A stretch of DNA of 32,292 bases from Gonapodya prolifera JEL478 (Eukaryota > Monoblepharomycota > Monoblepharidomycetes > Monoblepharidales > Gonapodyaceae). Below, piece by piece: positions 18,879 to 29,127 of the stretch. A program made the translations under genes and the position numbers. How positions within the stretch are numbered: the stretch's first letter is position 1; the number at the start of each line of letters is the position of its first letter. The DNA is taken from positions 10,920 to 43,211 of the forward strand of contig KQ965895.1 in the NCBI GenBank assembly GCA_001574975.1, given 5' to 3'. Under the pieces are notes generated by a model, which worked only from the letters and a program-made list of their open reading frames with translations, searched no databases and was not told the DNA's origin.

Positions 18879-19687
18879 TTACACCACCACAGCTTTTACC
18901 ACGTCCACGCTCTCGAAAAGTCCGCTCGTCTCGGCCCTCGTCGCGAGCGGGTCCGAGACCTGGGCTCGGGCGAGTCTGTACCGCGTGGCGCCATACGGGG
19001 GCGTGTGCGTGTGTGAGGCGGACGTGGACGCGCTCGTCCTGCCGCACCCACCCCCGTGGCCATTGCCGTTGGGTTTGGGACGGGACCCTGGTAGCAGTCG
19101 GTCCCGACCGAGACCGAGGGGAGGTGAAGCGGTGGTATCGCGCCTGCCGAGCCCAAAGGGACGAGAACGGCCAACGGTGTGTGTGCGGCGGAGATGGTCG
19201 ACTGCGGTTTCGAATTTGGATTCGTCCTCGTCGCCGTCGTCGGCGATGCTGGCCCCCCCACCACCGGCACTCCCACCCCCGCCACCGCCACTGGAGCTAG
19301 ACAAGGGCTCGTCCATGTGCGTGTCTCGTAACAGAGCTCCAACCCCCGCACGCCGCTCTTCGGGTTCCTTCTGCCTCATGATGCTCTCGGTTTGCGAGAT
19401 GCGAGGTATGAGGTGCGGCGTCTTCGCATGAGGAAGAGTGCGAGGGCCGAGAGGAAGAGGAGGGCGCAGGAGGAGGCGATGGCGATAGGGATGATGGGGA
19501 GGGAGGGGGAGGGGGGGGAGGTGCGAGAGGGAGAGGAGGGCTGGGTGATGGAGGAGGGTGCGATTGAAGGAGATTGGGCGGAGGCGAGGAGGGGGAGGAG
19601 AGAGAGAAAGGGGAGAGCGGGTGCGGAGAGTGCAGCCAGCAAGTGCCGATGTCTCCGCCGTGGCCGCGTTTCCGTAGCAGACTCCAC
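18879..19687 (-). CDS. Single-pass membrane protein with Gly/Ser-rich tail, frame break suspected
   Basis: One frame (19687-19376) encodes a signal-like hydrophobic start (LPFLSLLPLLASAQ), a Ser/Pro-rich stretch, a transmembrane helix (IIPIAIASSCALLFLSALAL) and a basic stop-transfer MRRRRT. It then ends at a stop. A second frame takes over at about 19420 with MRQKEPEERRAGVGALLRD, a Gly-rich run and a basic/Ser tail, stopping at 18879. This architecture (signal, Ser/Pro ectodomain, TM, low-complexity cytosolic tail) is common in basidiomycete surface proteins. No GT-AG pair joins the frames near 19376-19430, so a 1-base indel or sequence error is likely. The start codon is not fixed: 19687 is a GTG. 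Function unknown. Confidence 0.4.
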
Positions 19688-19849
19688 TGCCAGCCAGCCA
19701 ACGTCCGTCGATCGCAGCGTGCGCAGTCTGCACAGTGTTCAGCCGTTGCGTTGGCGTGCTGGCTCCGGAAAGAGTCCAATGGCTGCGGTCACCACCCTGC
19801 TCCATGTAACAATGGCAGTGTGAAAACATCTCTTTTGGCATAATCGTTC

Positions 19850-20515
19850 AAAGAATGCTAACAGCTGATCAAAAAGCATTAATGTCAGTATCACAGATAT
19901 GATCACACATACTTGTTGTGGTTGGACACTGAGAGAAGGGGCCAACAAAAACCATGTCATGGGTTTTTTACCAAATGATTCTTTCAGGATATAGTGCAAA
20001 GATTTGAAAGAAGAGCAGAAGCCAAGCATAACTCTTGTGGTAGAAAAGGTGATTATAGTGACTTCTCTGAGCTGCAATGCTCAAGTAGTGCTATGTTAAA
20101 GTGGGGCTCTCATGTAATCAATGCAGACAGCTTTAATACAAGCAGCAATGACAGCATCTTGCAATAGTGGAACTTATTTGGAATACATCTCAGTTTGCCA
20201 CCTGAATGCTGCAAATCACAAGTTTCCAAGTCACTTCAAATGTCATTGGCCATGTTGAAGTCAAGTGGACTTCTATAAAAGGCCCAAACAAGAAAGCATG
20301 TGCCAAAAGAAGAGTTAAATATACTGGTAGAAATTAGGATAGATGTTTGAGTTTTGACTGATGAGGGACAAAAGTGGAATGAAACCTGCCCCCTCTCTCT
20401 GATCATAACAGGTTGGCCCCACATCCCATAAGACATGATTTATCATCCTCCCTTACTCTAAATAAATTGAATAAAGACTTGAAAAAATTTTCCATTTTTA
20501 CTTGTTGCAAGCTGC
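19850..20515. other. CpG-free segment, possible retroelement (LTR-like) remnant
   Basis: About 660 bases contain no CpG that I could find, while the flanks are CpG-rich. The segment is more AT-rich. It has a good TATA box (TTCTATAAAAGGCCC at about 20272-20286) and, 180-200 bases later, AATAAA signals (20460-20478) followed by A/T runs: the order promoter then poly(A) signal seen in an LTR. No coding sequence is recognisable. CpG loss points to methylation-driven decay or to foreign origin. The edges are not resolved. Confidence 0.45.
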
Positions 20516-20615
20516 AGACTGCGAGACTGGCCACTGGGTGGTGCCGGGTGAGCATATACCATAAACTATTGAGAAATGAGAAGATGCGACTAAGTTGTGG
20601 TTTGTATGTAAACAC

Positions 20616-20942
20616 ATAGTCGCCTACTGGTCGCTTGGCGACGGTGGGCTTGCGACGCACGGCAGAAAACTCGAAATACACCTCCAACCGATAGCCAACG
20701 GTGAGACAGGCCAGTAGTTCAGTGAGAAAGCGCGTCTGCACGTTCGTATGGTCCGTAATCGGCGGCACGTGTGGGACAACATGGACAGATCGATAGCTCA
20801 CAAAATAGTACTCCCCACATGTACAGTGGAACTCAAAACACCGAATACTGCTATGACGACCATCATCGGAGCGTAAACCCTTTCCTCCATAGGACTGTAC
20901 CCCATTCACCAACAGTACACCCCAACAACAAGCAACGTCGAT
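20616..20942. other. Intergenic region with an unrecognised minus-strand ORF
   Basis: A minus-strand frame open from 20912 into the CpG-free segment reads protein-like in its first part (RFLTELLACLTVGYRLEVYF). Its second half lies in decayed sequence. There is no recognisable domain or clear start. Treat as unassigned. Confidence 0.2.
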
Positions 20943-21782
20943 TCACTCGTCGTCGCTTTCGTCTTTACCCAGCTGCTTCTTATAGTCCACCTTCTTTCCC
21001 CGGGTAGGACGGCGCCCCGTGCCCGACGACTTGATGATCTTCTTGGAGTCGATACCGTCGAGATCGTCTGTTCCAAGTCCCGAAAAGGAATGGGCCACCA
21101 TTAACACCGTGAACATGCCACAAGGATCGCAAAATGACCCACCATCATCAGCGCCTACATCGTCATCCTCGTCGTCGTCGTCGAAATCATCTTCGTCCTT
21201 CTTCTTCTTCTTCTTTGGCGCCGCCTTCTTTGCCCCAGCGGCCTTGGGGGGTCGACCACGTCCACGCTTTGCAGGAGGGGCCTTGGCAGCCGGAGCCTTG
21301 CGCTTCTTCTTGGGCAATTCTAGGTAGGAATTGACAAGCGGGAAAAGTCACCGAGGGAAGGCGAGCGAGAGGACAATAGCGCGTGAGTTTGACAGGCACA
21401 GCTGCGAGACCGAATCCACCGTAAAGAAACACTCACCGTCGTCATCGTCCTCGGCGTCGTCGCTTCCATCGTGCTCGTCGTCGTCTTCATCTTGATGGAG
21501 ACAACAACACCAGTTTTTCGCCACGGCGGAACGAGCGAAAACAGACCATTGAGCCACGAATCGCACGCGATTCCCCCGCCATCGCGTTTTAAACAGGTTC
21601 GACTGACCTTTCTTCTTGCTCTTCTTGACAGGCTTCTCCTCCTCCTCTTCGTCCTCCTCGTCGGCACCATTCGCTTCCTCGTCCGCGGGTTTCTCCTCCT
21701 CGTCGTCCTCCTCCAGCGTCTTTCCCTTGGCCAGCGCTTCGAGTTTGGAGCGCCGACCGGCCTTCTTGTCGTCGTCGGCCAT
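20943..21782 (-). CDS. Nuclear acidic/lysine-rich AT-hook protein
   Basis: Predicted 176-aa protein from exons 21782-21608, 21490-21437, 21319-21143 and 21067-20943 (531 bases, all phases consistent). It starts MADDDKKAGRRSKLEALAKG, followed by acidic runs interrupted by KPVKKSKKK. An SV40-type nuclear signal (PKKKRK) is followed by an AT-hook KRGRGRPPK, a lysine cluster, a second acidic run and a conserved-looking tail SKKIIKSSGTGRRPTRGKK. AT-hooks bind the minor groove of AT-rich DNA, and alternating acidic and basic blocks are typical of HMG-like chromatin proteins and histone chaperones. The exact family is unknown. Two introns are 117 bases. Confidence 0.85.
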
Positions 21783-22615
21783 TGTGGTGCTTGGATTGGC
21801 TCCGTGTGCCTGGTTCCCCTGAGGGTGCTGCGCCACGACTCGACCTCAAAAAGCGCAAAAATAATCGCATTTTTTTCACTCTGCATAGCGAATGTAATTG
21901 ATAGACAAAATTCACAGGAACAATCGGATCCCAATAAACGCGCTCCGAAAAACGAGTTCTGATTATTCCCTAATTCGGGTTTTGGAGAGTTGGGAAGATG
22001 AGCACCATCGTAAACTTTGCGTCGGTATTTTAATTTCCCAAATCTGCGGGTTGTTCGTGCGGAAAGGGGCCGCGAGCGGGAGGGGAGCTCTCCGTTTCGT
22101 GGGCACTTTAAAGGTACCCACCTCACACGATGAATTCCACCACAAAGGGCACCGGACGGTGCACGTGTCGTCAAATACATAGCACAGAGACATTGTATGT
22201 GTTTCTCGTGTCCATTTTGAAGAAGTTTCGAGAATCGTATTAGTACTGAGCAAATGAGTAATCATACGATCTTTAGAACAGAACGAATGTAATTACACGT
22301 CGCCAGAGTAAAACAAGTTATGATATTGATAGCCAGTCATTGCGCTGATGTCTCGGTCAATTGTTTATCGCGCAAATATTTAAGATTCGTGGCGCGTCCA
22401 TTCGACACGGGTTCCTCTTGAAAATCTCCAGTCCTTATTGTAGGATAGGCCTGATCAAACGAATGCCGTTGATATCAAAGTGCTTACAAGTATCGGTGCA
22501 CCCACTCCTTTTCAAAAGTTGGTCTGAAGCGAGACGCGTGTAATCAATTCGAAACAGGCCAATACAGATCAACAGCGCCTATAAGACACGACAACACTAT
22601 TCTCCGATCATCGCG
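21783..22615. other. Intergenic region, no gene seen
   Basis: No ORF with protein-like composition was found between the AT-hook gene promoter and 22.6 kb. The proximal part is presumably the promoter of the minus-strand AT-hook gene. Confidence 0.4.
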
Positions 22616-23072
22616 ATGGCGGCGACCTCCTCACGAACGCGCTTCAGCCACGTCTGCCAAGCCAACTCCTTCCCCCTCCTCCGTCCTAGCAAGTCCACTT
22701 CCGTCGCCTCCACTCCCCCACACCTCTGCGCCACCAATCGACGCATACCTCAAACTCTTCCAAGAACAGCAGCATAGCACCAGCTTTGCACTCTCAAGTG
22801 GATCTCCTCCGGCCATCTCTCTCGCCTCCATCAGCCACGTCCCAACTGCGGAAACCAAGCACCCCCAAAGCGCCTTGTCGGCCCCCTCAGCCATCCCACC
22901 TCCCCGATCACGTCTCGCTTCACGAATCCAGTCAAGCCAAGCGCTCGCCAATATCGCCACATTTCCTCCTCCTTGCAGCATCCACCACCCAGCGACACTG
23001 CTAAGTCCGGGGTTGGGCCGTGACGACTTGGCAAGGCATCGCGCCCAAAGTGCTCACCTAGTGTCATCTTGA
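22616..23072 (+). CDS. Possible Ser/Pro-rich protein, start unresolved
   Basis: A plus-strand frame is open from before 22,600 to the stop at 23072 and encodes a Ser/Pro/Ala-rich sequence with a helical insert (IDAYLKLFQEQQHSTSFALS) and RLASRIQSSQALANIATF. No ATG starts it: the nearest ATG (22616) lies in another frame that stops after 53 codons. A small upstream exon or a 1-base error would be needed. The opposite strand also carries a long ORF here, so the coding claim is weak. Confidence 0.25.
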
Positions 23073-23283
23073 AGGTGAGCGATGAAAAGAGTACTTTCTA
23101 TATTGACGGACGGTGGCACGATCGGGGGTCAATTTGGTTTCGGCAAAAAGCTTGGTTGGGAAACGAAGACACCGTCGGTTTAGATGGACCACGGAGAAGT
23201 TGGACAATGCGAGACGCTGATTGCAATGGCGTTACTGCAACAAATACGTATTCGTTCTAACGCTGCAATTCTGGCCGCAAAGG

Positions 23284-23422
23284 GGGTCGAGTCAGGCTTG
23301 CACCCGACCACCACACGAGCCGAGTCAACTCGAACTCGACCCAAAACGAGTCGAGTCCAGAAAAAGACCTCGAATCGAGTCAAATCGGCTCGACTCGACT
23401 CGAAATCGACTCGAGCTGACTA
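23284..23422. repeat. TCGAC/GAGTC simple repeat
   Basis: Dense runs of GACTCGA and its complement TCGAGTC (for example GGCTCGACTCGACTCGA near 23386-23402) make the stretch nearly self-complementary. Lies in an intergenic region. Confidence 0.8.
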
Positions 23423-23475
23423 GATGCATTAAAACGTTGGATCAGTTGAAATTGTACGTTCGAGTGTCAAAAATA

Positions 23476-24468
23476 CTACAGAAAACATACTTCGGATGCC
23501 TCCTCCTCCTCAGAATCGAGGTCCATAGCTCGCCGTTTACGGGTCACTTGAGAACCTGCCGCATGGCGGGCAGTTGCCTTGGTCGATGCTTGAGTGCTGG
23601 TGCCACGACGAAGTTGTTGTGAGCGCGAGAATAGCGAGGAGCGCCGTGGAGAGGTGGATGGGGGCTGTGCAACGGGTGTGTGGGATGACGTACGCGAACG
23701 ATGTGCGAAGGAGTGGTGAGATATTGTGAAAGCTTTGAAGAAGGACGACATTGCTCGGCTTCGGTCGGAGAGGTGCAAGGATCGGGAGTGCGAATCACAC
23801 AGGTCGCGCTCTCTCAAATGTAATACCTCTCGACTGGATCGGTGACTCACCGATTCATGGTTGACACGTCGCCTGCCTGCAACTGCTTGCGTTGCCTTGA
23901 TCCGTTGATTCTTCTTTCCGCTTGCGGCGATGTGGGGGCTTGATTGATCGGGAGACCGGATGCGCCGACGTCCCTGGACATGAACAGAGAGAGAGAAAAA
24001 AAGAAAAGTAAAGCCGATCGGTCGCACAGCGATCAAAGAACAGGCGAGTCGACCGCAAAACGAACGGTTTGGGTGGAACGAGCACGCGCCGGAAACCCTG
24101 ATCCCTTCTCGCTGGAGACCGTTGTGGATTTTGCAGGCGAGGCGAGGCGCCTGCTCGAGCGACGGCCGCTGGCTAGTCCGTTTCAGGGGTGGCGTAGTTG
24201 GAGAGGGAGATGGGGAGAATCGAGGCGTGATGCTGCCGGAAATGCTCTCGAGGTCGACGATGAAGTCGGCCTGTGAAGGGAGTGAATGGGCGGTGGGCCG
24301 TGTGGCAAGGTTCCGGCGGCGGGCGTGTTCTCGGAGCAAACTTCGCTTCCAGATCGTCTACTCTGTGTCTTTGATCTTTCAAGAGGCGGAGTGCGGTGCT
24401 GAAGTCGCCCACGTTGGGAGTTAGCTGCGGACTTTGGTCAGCGTGGAAAAGACGTATGTGTCGGCCAT
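23476..24468 (-). CDS. Ser/Arg-rich probable nuclear protein, unknown
   Basis: Multi-exon minus-strand gene, model approximate. A start MADTYVFSTLTK at ATG 24468 would need a short intron (GTCCGCAG...TTCAG). The next frame reads HRTPPLERSKTQSRRSGSEV and then Pro/Ser-rich sequence. A middle exon reads DVGASGLPINQAPTSPQAE, RRINGSRQRKQLQAGDVSTM, with a clear GTGAGT donor at about 23850. The last exon ends RKRRAMDLDSEEEEASE then VCFL before TAG at 23476. Basic RKRR next to an acidic Ser/Glu patch suggests a nuclear, possibly CK2-phosphorylated protein. No domain recognised; exon edges other than the middle donor are tentative. Confidence 0.45.
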
Positions 24469-24677
24469 ATTTCCACTCGCGAGTCGTCTACAAAGCTCCG
24501 CTACATGTGCTTTTTAAAATGAGCAATTATTGTAAATGAATAGCCTTAAAGGACCACAAAGTCGCTTCACCATACTATGCGCGTCCAAAATAAGCCTCAA
24601 AAAATAAGTCCACAGAATATATACATACGCATCGCTTCGGCGACTCGGCGCCTTCTGCCAGCGCCAACAAAACGTCA

Positions 24678-25706
24678 TTAACACCCACTCCCAGACCCAC
24701 TGGAACGTTCAAGAGCAGGCTGAGACTGTACCGCGCCCCTCTGCAGCGCGTCCATTTCCGTCGCGGCTGTATCCACTTGCTCGCTGGGGTCTGGAGCCAG
24801 CTCGGGCTGTTCCACGCGATACTCTTCTGGCGCCTCACCTGCACTGGACTCCGATAAGACGCTCTGCTTGCACATGGGACACGAGGGCGATACTTGAATG
24901 AGCCAGGGGTCGATGCACTAATTCGACGCGTCGATATTGTGGCGAGGGAGTAGGAGCGGGTCGTGGAGGGTGTGAACATCAGCGACGCCTCCAACAAGCT
25001 AATTCGGACACCGCACCACTCACCGCCACGTGATACTCGTGCTTACACGGAAGAGCCTTCACCAGCACACCTTTGTCGAACTCTTCCAGACATATCGCGC
25101 ACAATGGCCCGTCTTCCCCCAGGACGGATCCGTCTTTCGACGTGCCCGCAAAGAAGCTCGGCGAACCAGTCGTTGGCTCAGACCGGACCGAGATTCGCGA
25201 TAGTCTGCGAGCCTTTTGACTGATCCAACTGAGTCGTGCGCCAGATTTGAGTGGTCCTGATCCTGCGACGAGAAGAATAGGTTCGTACGTCCGTGTGGGC
25301 AGGGCGGCGATGGCGTCGAGGTGCGCGGTTGGGGGCGGCGCCTGGAGTGGAGTGATAGCAGGGACGTCCGGGAGAGGAGAGATTTTATTGCACACCCTGA
25401 GAGTGGATTGCGCTCGAGTCGGTCAGTTGTTTCCAAACGCGGGGAAACCTTGTTCCGGCCACCCGAATCTCACCATTCCCGCGACAGCGACACGATCGCC
25501 CACAGAAGCAGCAGGCTGACAAGCCCCAGAAACAGAATGTGCGACACCGGGAACGGGTTGTCCTGCCCGTCGGAGGGCGCGTCGTTGTCGCTCGGTGTGT
25601 TGCTTGGCACGGGCGTGGACCGCGATCCGGGCGTGTGCGAGACAGTCGCGAGGGCCGCAAGCGCGGAGAGCACGGGCGTGGATGTGAGCGTGGGCGTGGG
25701 AGGCAT
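24678..25706 (-). CDS. Membrane-anchored RING-H2 E3 ubiquitin ligase
   Basis: Predicted 281-aa protein from exons 25706-25474, 25396-25024 and 24917-24678 (846 bases, phases consistent). The N-terminus is Ser/Thr/Pro-rich (MPPTPTLTSTPVLSALAALA). One transmembrane helix follows (ILFLGLVSLLLLWAIVSL, about residues 57-74), then a long linker. The RING-H2 domain is CAICLEEF, PCKHEYH, an intron, then CIDPWLIQVSPSCPMC, giving the full C3H2C3 zinc ligand set. The acidic, Gln-rich tail follows. Proteins of this layout (single TM plus RING-H2) ubiquitinate endomembrane cargo; the substrate is unknown. An in-frame ATG further upstream could lengthen the N-terminus. Confidence 0.9.
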
Positions 25707-27267
25707 GAATCGCTGCTCGCTGGTGTGTGTGGGGGGTGGAAAGGTGTATCCACACCCTTGCCCTGGCTGCGGACGGCCCTGACTTGGAATACATAACTTA
25801 CTCTCCGGTGGGATAGAATGACCATCCCCCATCGGCGTGACCACCTCGGTGCGTTTCTGTTGCAGGAAGTATAGGAAATGCGGGGATAGGGGGGTGCTGG
25901 CGAGAGGTGGAGGGCGAGACGAGGGAATTGAATCAGCCTCCAACGCGGGGAAGAAAATGATGATCCGGCTGGCAGCAATTCATGCGTAAAAGCGACTCAT
26001 GTAAGGCGTGGAACCCGATAACATGTGCCCATACTCGATCAGTTTCGAGCTTGCGACCTCAGCTCGCGCCCGCCGTGTCACTTACCAGGTACTTTGGCTC
26101 CCAGCACACATGGCTCGTGACAATTTGCTAACAAAGCCGTGTCACGGTCATGGTCAATTCGCACACTGCGTTTTTGTCAGGACGTGGAACCCCGACGTGT
26201 CGATTAAATTTGCGCGTCCTCCCTCAAGGCCATACGGACGCAGACCTCGTTGAAGCAATACCCCTTTAGCGTTTTCTCCCGCCTCTGTGCTTAGATGAGG
26301 CTACTCTGCTTAGTCTTTGCAAAGCTTAATCCCATTGATCCAAGGGAAGAAGCCTTGACGTGTTGTACGTCTCAGGCGCCGAGCCCGACCGCTTGCTGGG
26401 CTTCACGAAATGCAAGCACCAGTGGCGAGGCATCTGGTCTCTCATCTTTTTCGGCAAGAACAAGGTCTCGCGGTCAAATCACTGGCCAGGCTCAAAGGAT
26501 AGATCAATTTTTTGTTCTTCCAAATGTCGCGCACGTAAATGTATGTATGTTCGTTTCGAGGCAAAGTAAAGTTCTCTCTTCTGACCACCTCTGTACCCAC
26601 ACTGTTGGTGATGAGCTCTGAAGCATGATTTCGTCGGGGAGGTGGATTCGTGCTTTACCTTTTCATGACGACGTGAACACTGTGCTATATTTATTTATTG
26701 GACGGATGCACAAGTGCGTCGAAGTCGCCCGAGATCGCAGGCGACTTCCCTCTGGAGTCATTGTGACGTCACTGTGTCTGGAGCTTCAGCTGCCCGAAAT
26801 TCAACAGCCCGTTTCGGGTCAGCCGTACTGCTTTATGACTTCATGTCTAATTTGTTCGATTGATCAGACAGGGTGGAGTGTGAAGGTAACATCAGCAGAT
26901 TCCTGATACTGATGCATCAAAGTTGAGTTCCCAAGCTCATTTTTTGTCGACATACAACATCATTGTATGTTACTCCTTACAGAAGGTGTCATAGCACGCT
27001 CGCCCACTTCTGTCATATTTATGTTAGAGAGCACAGCATCCATCAATATTGTTTTGTCAAGAAGATCGAGCGTTACCACATTTGTCACCAACGTGCTAAG
27101 CTAGGAGACATGAAGCATTGGTGTGATGACGATCCAGTGAGGGAGCATTTTGTCACGGGTGCCTTGTTTGTCTTGGGCAAAACACTCACTTTGTACGATG
27201 CAATCTAAGGGAATTCGGCATTCCCACAAACTTTTCTTATCGTTGAAACAATTAACTTATATGCAAC
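25707..27267. other. Gene-poor region, nothing assignable
   Basis: Several short ORFs exist on both strands (for example at 26008-26253, 26295-26621, 26625-26906 and 26963-27208, plus), but none shows a recognisable domain or a supported intron structure. The last ends just before an AT-richer stretch. They may be remnants of degraded mobile elements. Confidence 0.4.
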
Positions 27268-27681
27268 TTACCCTTGAGCTAAGGTACCACTGCATCTCCT
27301 AAATTTCGAAAGAATTACCAGTTGAATGAAATAAGAGCTTGTTTGAAGGGGGGGGGGGTTGCTGTTAATGGGGGGGAGAGGCATTTTCCTGACATACAGC
27401 ATGGCGTGTTTATTTTGCCTCGCTGTGATGTCTGATGGCTTCAAGATCTTCTCCGGGACGTCATGATATTTAGCCTGGTGTATCCTGATACAAGCTGCAG
27501 CTTTCTGGAGACTCCACACATCTTCCAAAAACTCCTTGTTTTCGTCGGGCAGATGGGACATGCGTCTTGCATGCCCACCAGTTTGACACCGGCAGTACTC
27601 TATGTCTCCGGAGGCATGATAACTGCTCCGGGCCGTCCCTTTCAATGTAAACACCTGGATATATTGACACACCAAACTCAC
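27268..27681 (-). CDS. Unrecognised ORF, possible element remnant
   Basis: 137-codon frame with protein-like composition in its middle (HLPDENKEFLEDVWSLQKAA, then ILKPSDITARQNKHAMLYV). The 3' part crosses G runs on the plus strand (27349-27370), which are hard to read as coding. It does not match a family I know. Confidence 0.25.
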   Translation of the reverse strand: MSLVCQYIQVFTLKGTARSSYHASGDIEYCRCQTGGHARRMSHLPDENKEFLEDVWSLQKAAACIRIHQAKYHDVPEKILKPSDITARQNKHAMLYVRKMPLPPINSNPPPLQTSSYFIQLVILSKFRRCSGTLAQG

Positions 27682-27805
27682 CTAATGTCTCTTCTTTTCG
27701 ACTTGTGATTCACCAAAATAATCTCGATTCAAACTCTGTGATAGACCGCCGTGGTATAAATGCCTTTCCATATAATTGCCCCTCAAATGGACACCCCGCA
27801 CCTAT

Positions 27806-29001
27806 TCACGCCTTCCCACCCCTCGTACACACCACCACTGTCTCCACATATTTCACCCCTTTCATGAACTCATACGGCTCCGACACTTTCACCACCTCCA
27901 CTTTGCACCCTCCTTCCTTCCCGTAGGACGTCTCGACTTCCGAGAGTGGGACGCTGAAGGGTGGGCCGGACATTACTGATTGGTCGTAGGTGCAGAAGAT
28001 CAGGAGGATGGAGGCGGCGACGGGGTGAGTGGGTGGGGGGAGGAGGGAGAGGGTGTGGGCGGCGTAGCTGGGTGCGGGGGAAGGAGGAGGAAGGAGGAGG
28101 CGAAGGCCAAAGATGAGAAGGAAGCATATGCATGGCGAGAGAGTTCGACAGAGCATTGGCGTGTATCCCCGTCTTATCTCCATCTCCTCAACTCCACATC
28201 CTCGACCTTCCAAAAACTGTCAACAGCATTGGCTTGCTCTGCGAGCCGGAGGACTCTGCGGCCAGGGAATGGCTTCTCAAATACGCGACAGTCCCCAGCC
28301 ATTTGTCGTCGATTGCTCCGCGCCAAGCCCATCCCGCTCGCCCAAACTCCCCCCCAGTCCCCGACCAGAAAACCGTCTTAATTGCAATCTGCTTACCGTG
28401 CACGAGCCTCTGGCTCATTCGCAATCAACGCTGCACGATCGTACACAGCGTCCGCCGATCCCGCGAGCCACGGCGCGTCAGGTGCGTGTTCCCAGCTGAA
28501 CGAGAAGTAATCTCCCGGAACGAGAGTGATTGATCCGTCAGTATTGTGGAAGAAGGTGCGGCCAGAGGGTGTGGATGATGCGGTGTACGTGAGGTTGTTT
28601 TCGGTGAAGAAGTCGCGACATGCCTGGTTGAGGTGCGTCGTCGCAGTGCGGGGTGATGTTGCTGGGAACAACAGACGAAGAGCGCGCGATGTGATCGTTC
28701 CCCAGGCTCACCTTCTCGACGAACTCGATGCCAACAACTCGATAGCCCTTGCCCGCCAGGAACAGCAAGTCAAGAGTCTTTCCGCAGTACGGGACAAGCA
28801 CGAGCGGGTGCGGAGTGTCTGGTGTCGGCTGCGGCAGACGGGTGACGAATTCAGCGAGGAATCTGAAATGAGGGCGGTGAAATGTGTCTACGAATCAAAG
28901 TGTCAGAAGGAGGGAGAGTGAACGCACGGGTTGATCTGCGACTGGTGGAATCCGATGTGGTTTGCGTCCCATCGCGATTGCCAGAACTGCTGGTCTGGCA
29001 T
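27806..29001 (-). CDS. Thiopurine S-methyltransferase-like (TPMT family) methyltransferase
   Basis: Predicted 237-aa SAM-dependent methyltransferase from exons 29001-28928, 28862-28712, 28623-28397 and 28067-27806 (714 bases, phases consistent). It starts MPDQQFWQSRWDANHIGFHQ, the family's N-terminal signature. The SAM-binding motif is LVPYCGKTLDLLFLAGKGY, then VVGIEF. Later come DYFSF, YDRAALIA and GPPFSVPLSEVE near the end, all in the expected order. Length equals the family norm. Fungal members methylate thiol, halide or thiocyanate substrates; which one cannot be told here. The third intron is 329 bases, far longer than the 64- and 88-base introns upstream in the same gene. The gene starts 126 bases from the divergent J-protein gene. 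Confidence 0.9.
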
Positions 29002-29127
29002 TGGAAAGTGTGGGGAAGATTTTACCGGGCGCGTTACGAGTTCAAGTCTTCCACTAGTAATTGATTTAGTGCACCTAAGTCTACACTTCCCGTCTGTGTT
29101 CCATTTCCGACGTCCACTCCGCCCACG

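Noticed and set aside
22631-22981. 116-codon minus-strand ORF
   Set aside because: Composition is not protein-like and the plus strand reads better; probably a GC-skew shadow.
26295-27208. Several plus-strand ORFs of 81-108 codons
   Set aside because: No domains, no supporting splice signals, and shifting frames; could be random or decayed elements.
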